Source: Struthidea cinerea (taxonomy: Eukaryota > Chordata > Aves > Passeriformes > Corcoracidae). Taken from it: 64,000 bases of DNA. The notes beneath the pieces were generated by a model. The model made no database searches and was not told where the DNA came from. It saw only the letters and a list, made by a program, of their open reading frames with translations. The DNA is taken from assembly GCA_013397865.1 (NCBI GenBank), contig VZTI01000687.1, positions 1,219,559 through 1,283,558 of the forward strand, given 5' to 3'. Shown in pieces: positions 60,783 to 64,000 of this stretch (positions are counted from its first letter, which is position 1; every line of letters begins with the position of its first letter). Made by a program: the position numbers and the translations under genes.

Positions 60783-61216
60783 CTCCAGAAACTGGGACCA
60801 GCCCTGACAGTAGCAGCACTCACACAAAGGAAAGGTGCAGTGTCTGCCTCAAACATGGCAAAGAAATACGAGCTACACCTGCAGGATTCTGTCTGATGCT
60901 GATTCCAGTGTTGGGAAGCAGTTCCAAATCCCATCTGTGAACACTCTGTGTGGTTGGAGCTGAGCACTGAATATGAAAAGCAGCTACCAACAGTAGCATA
61001 GCATGAAATAAAGATACTGAATTCTTCCTGCTACATTTGCAGCAGTTGAAAAGATTAAAAAAAGAAATCCTGACATTTGTCATGAATCTCCAAGGACAAC
61101 AAATATTGGGCACATCTAAATATTGCTTATTGTCTTTGTGTGGCTGAGTGTTCCAGGAATTATATTCAGAAAGAATTTACATCAGAAAACCACCTTTATA
61201 CCTTTATTAGCCACTC

Positions 61217-61248
61217 AAAAAAAAAAAAAANAAAAAAAAAAAAAAAAA
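61217..61248. repeat. Poly-A tract with an ambiguous base
   Basis: A14, N and A17. The N marks uncertain assembly of a homopolymer, so the true length is unknown. Confidence 0.95.
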
Positions 61249-63109
61249 GTCCCGTGAGGAAATTCTTCGGTCTGGATTGTTTCCCAGTATACTCCTCTTT
61301 GCTTTTCCATTATGCAGTAATCCCAACTTACAGGCAGCCATCCAAGAAGGCTTTGGAGAAAGGTCAATTCCTGACAGACACAAAAATCTGCTCTAATAAC
61401 ATCTCTTTATGCCAGATAAACTTGGTCTAGGGGAGATTTTCAGAAGTACGTAAGTGATTTAAAGGGATCAATTACAGCAAATCAGAGGGACTTTCTCTGG
61501 GACTTGGAGCTTTGAAACCTGGGAGCTCTGAAGCAGAGAGGGCACATCTGCCAATGTGTGTGTTTGGCAAGAAATGCCAAAGAGCCCCATAATCCTTGGG
61601 AAGCTCAAAGGTGGGAATTGCAAGAGCAGCCAGACACAAGAAAGATAGAAGCCGGCAGCCAGTGAAAGCTGTGGCTAATTTTAATATGGATGCTGTGATA
61701 CATATTTCTTTCTTTAAATGGGAAAGATACAAGATTGATAACCCTCAATTCATCTTCATAAATTTAAGCTTAAAATTGAATACAGCCCCATTTCTGTACC
61801 TGCTCATTCTGATATTTTTAAGGGAATGATGCATTTTTAATGCTGCTCGTTCTCTCAAGATTAGAGTGGAGAAAAAAGTTAAGTGGTGCAGATCCTGAAA
61901 TACCTGTGTCTGAAATAAGGGAAAGGAGTTAGTAACTTCAGTCTTGTAAAGCTATGAAATGGATCTCTACCAAAGAGATGAGAAACTGCTCCTTTTGTAG
62001 CAAATATTTTTTCAGAGATAGAGGTTCTCTTTAAAAAACGTATTTCCAGCAGATTGAAACCCAGCTCCTTGTAGAAATACAGCATGTAGAGACGGCTGCT
62101 ATTTCTAAGAATTCTGCAGATAAAAGTAAGTATCTGTTGTTAAATAATAAAAACACCTAGAATTTTCTGTTCTTGCCAGTATCTGGCAAAATGGTGTTGA
62201 ACCTTATATTTTGAAGGAAGATTTGCAGTTGCCACCATGGAGAGCAGAATGTTCTGTGGCAGCAGCTTTGCTGTCTGGTGCTGTTCACCACAGGGTTTAA
62301 TTAATTTTCTAACCAGCAAATTCGGTTAGAGCTTATTTTGAGTGATATGTTTGCTGCAGATGTTCATTCCAGTATATGGGAAAGAAAGACTGTTATTAAA
62401 AAGCCAAATTGTGCCCACAGATTATCTGAGACGATCTAGTTTAGCTGTTTTCCCTGTCAGAAAAGCACAGTTGCTCTTTGTGAACTCCAGTGTCATTTGC
62501 TTGGAAACATATCTGCGTTATAACAAGTACTCTCTCAGTTTCTCAGGAACCATGGGAACAGCAAGATTATTTTATCACTGAAGTCTTATCAACACAAATT
62601 TAGAAGATCTCTGTGTTCCTTTCAGGACAGGTGTAGTCAGCACAGTGTCAAAACTGGCAGCTGAAATTTGGAAAATTGGATAAACAACTGTGAAGTGGGA
62701 GAATCTCTTCTAGTGGAACTGCACCTCACCATCTGCACTAAAACCTCTTTAAAAATAAGACTAAAAACTCTTAAAATCACTTAAGAACTTCTGAGAATTG
62801 TTGTGTGTATCCCTAAGAAACTGCATTTATTTTTGTGTGTCCTACAACTCTAACACAGCTGAAATCTGCATGCTTGGGAAGTGGCCCAGTGAGTCTTCAA
62901 TTAATTTTTCATTTCAGTTTGCCAAGATAGTTTTGGTTGTCTTAAAATATTTTAGCTTGTTTAGAAAACCAATCCTGACAAAAAGGATGTGTTCCTAACT
63001 CAAAGACACAGCAAAGCAGCACATTTGAATGCAATGCCCTGTTATCCTAGCACCGCATTTCCCGTTGTTCTCTGTGGTCTCACAGGTTTGTTATTTCCAT
63101 CCCTTGCAG

Positions 63110-63236
63110 AATACCCAAAGGATAAGCAGTTCTCAGTCCACGCAGCCCCTGGCCACCCCCGTGGTGTCGGTGACGACTCCGAGCCTGCCCCCGCAGGGAC
63201 TCGTGTACTCGGCCATGCCCACTGCCTACAACACTG
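63110..63236 (+). CDS. MEF2A: MEF2A exon with the p38 phosphorylation sites (residues 298-339 plus one base)
   Basis: This 127-nt exon encodes NTQRISSSQSTQPLATPVVS then VTTPSLPPQGLVYSAMPTAY and NT, leaving one G for the next codon (Asp in mammals). The two threonines of LATP and VTTP are the p38 target sites numbered Thr312 and Thr319 in human MEF2A. Here they are residues 313 and 320 (alpha2 plus beta form), shifted by the one-residue insertion in the previous exon. Their spacing of seven and the docking motif one constitutive exon earlier are intact, so p38 control should operate. The acceptor is CCCTTGCAG and donor GTAAGC at 63237. The remaining C-terminal exons lie outside the window. Confidence 0.97.
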
Positions 63237-63564
63237 GTAAGCCCTGCTGGGGTCAGGGGCTGGGACTTGGACCCATGTGAGTCAGAAGTCCAGGAAATTC
63301 GCATTTCTGTGACACCTGACTTTATTTTCCCCTTCAGTTCAAATGAGTTCCTACTCATCAAAACTGAGCCTGTAGCTACTCCCTCCCGTGAGTGCCTCAC
63401 GTTTAGGCAGTAGCTGATCCTTTGGTAGTTCTGTTCTTCAGATACTTTGATTGTCTGCAGGACCTTAAAACTACTTTTTATCCAAGCTGGGTGTGATGTA
63501 AGGCATTTGGTAATGTAAAAGTGATGAGTGGTTTGCTGGATGGGAAAGTAGTTCGTGAAAGACA

Positions 63565-63697
63565 AATAGTAAGTGATGGAACATGAGGCAATGGCAGCCT
63601 CAAGTCGCACGAGGGGAGGTTTAGGTTGGATATTGAGGAAAATTTCTTCACCAAAAGGGTTGTCTGACATCCACCAGGGCAGCGGTGGAATTCCACC
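63565..63697 (+). mobile_element. CR1-like LINE fragment (truncated, non-coding part)
   Basis: The order GTGATGGAACATGAGGCAATG, GGGGAGGTTTAGGTTGGATATTGAGGAA, ATTTCTTCACCAAAAGGGTTGT and GGGCAGCGGTGGAATTCC follows the 3' region of bird CR1 retrotransposons. The fragment is 5'-truncated and lacks the CR1 3' octamer end, the sequence breaking off at a C-run. CR1 is the main interspersed repeat of birds and also occurs in other reptiles, supporting a sauropsid source. Family assignment is from memory, and no subfamily is claimed. Confidence 0.8.
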
Positions 63698-63710
63698 CCC
63701 CCCCCCCCAA
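63696..63710. repeat. C homopolymer run
   Basis: About 14 C residues directly follow the CR1-like fragment, then AAAAAGG. This is low complexity and prone to assembly length error. Confidence 0.85.
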
Positions 63711-64000
63711 AAAGGTTATTTTACACATTTTCTCCACTCTTAGCTTTGAAAGTTTTCACTGCAGTTTTAGTTTAGCCAGCCAAGCACCTCACATCCTTTT
63801 GTATCTTTTTGTCCTAATGAGCTCATTAGCTGGCAGTGCCCTGAGCCCCTTTCTGTGCTCCGGGCAGTGCCGCAGCCAGGAAGGTGCAGGGAGAGGAATT
63901 GTGCACCCATGAGCTGTGGGGGCTGTACTGGGACGCTGCACTCCTCACACCTGTCAGCCAGGGGCTGTATTTGCCCTGCAGCAGCACCAGCACACAGCTG

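Larger units (their letters stand above)
59537..63109 (+). other. MEF2A: Intron downstream of the beta microexon
   Basis: This 3.6 kb intron has donor GTGAGT and acceptor CATCCCTTGCAG. It contains a CpG-rich patch with a CTCF-like sequence (60690-60785) and a 32-base A-run broken by a single N (61217-61248). No gene is recognised. Confidence 0.88.
22870..63236 (+). other. MEF2A: MEF2A gene, internal portion (5'UTR exon part through p38-site exon)
   Basis: Nine exons on the + strand join in consistent phase to encode the N-terminal two thirds of myocyte enhancer factor 2A, a nuclear MADS-box transcription factor of muscle, neurons and many other tissues. Paralogue choice is clear. Exon alpha1 (TLRKKGLNGCESPDADDYFE), exon alpha2 (ALNKKEHRGCDSPDPDTSYV), the RKPDLRVVIPPSSKG docking motif and an SEEDELEL beta exon match MEF2A rather than MEF2B, C or D. 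With alpha2 and beta included the coding exons total 54+204+138+220+60+191+24+127 = 1018 nt, 339 codons plus one base. Upstream non-coding first exon(s), the promoter and the exons after 63236 (in mammals starting with residues DYSLTSADL) are outside the window or not recognisable. Exon calls come from protein similarity recalled from the family plus splice sites; no alignment was run. Confidence 0.97.
63237..64000 (+). other. MEF2A: Start of the next MEF2A intron
   Basis: Intron sequence beginning GTAAGC. It contains a CR1-like fragment (about 63565-63697) and a C-run, then becomes GC-richer towards the window edge. No exon corresponding to the next MEF2A segment is found before the edge. 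Confidence 0.85.

Noticed and set aside
63080..63670. 196-codon minus-strand open frame, the longest in the window
   Set aside because: It is antisense to the GC-rich MEF2A exon 63110-63236 and runs into a CR1-like fragment. No protein family is recognised, and a coding exon on the other strand explains the openness.
1..64000. CRISPR arrays, phage or bacterial defence systems, tRNA or rRNA genes
   Set aside because: The DNA is vertebrate intron/exon sequence. No regular spacer-repeat array, bacterial operon or folded tRNA/rRNA sequence was seen.

Overview
The window is eukaryotic and vertebrate, most likely from a bird. It carries the middle of one gene on the + strand, the MADS-box transcription factor gene MEF2A. 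The evidence is nine short exons with GT-AG borders and matching phases. Together they spell the MEF2A protein from its initiator methionine through the MADS box, MEF2 domain, alternative alpha exons, MAPK docking motif, beta microexon and p38 target threonines. Compact introns, few interspersed repeats and a CR1-like LINE tail near the right edge favour Sauropsida, probably Aves. The order and species cannot be told. One 5-N gap and one isolated N show that this is draft assembly.

Layout: 1-22869 is AT-rich non-coding DNA upstream of, or within, the 5'-UTR intron of MEF2A. 22870-23067 is the first coding exon (144 nt of 5'UTR plus MGRKKIQITRIMDERNRQ). 27548-27751 completes the MADS box and MEF2 domain. 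A 16.6 kb intron (27752-44325) holds an A14-CCC minisatellite, a canonical MEF2-binding sequence next to a TEAD-type site, and a CpG- and E-box-rich block (about 41.8-42.95 kb). Next come the alternative exons alpha1 (44326-44457) and alpha2 (44523-44660), separated by only 65 nt. They are followed by exons at 47548-47767, 47960-48019 and 57740-57930, the 24-nt beta microexon at 59513-59536, and an exon at 63110-63236. The C-terminal transactivation exons lie beyond the right edge. With alpha2 and beta included, the window encodes 339 codons plus one base.

How the parts work together: MEF2A dimerises and binds CTA(A/T)4TAG through the MADS and MEF2 domains. Alpha1/alpha2 choice and beta inclusion tune its activity by tissue, and the docking motif brings p38 kinase to the two conserved TP sites. 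The sequence offers cis-element candidates for these choices: a 65-nt intron that should block joining alpha1 to alpha2, a TGCATG (RBFOX) element 36 nt after alpha2, a weak 3' splice site and YGCY motifs at beta, and a CTCF-like site 1.2 kb after beta.

No bacterial, phage or CRISPR-like system is present, and I found no second protein-coding gene. The more unusual observations are regulatory or repeat-type: the minisatellite, a 15-bp hairpin, two divergent copies of an unidentified LTR-like repeat, and a recurring 23-bp TATA-containing motif.
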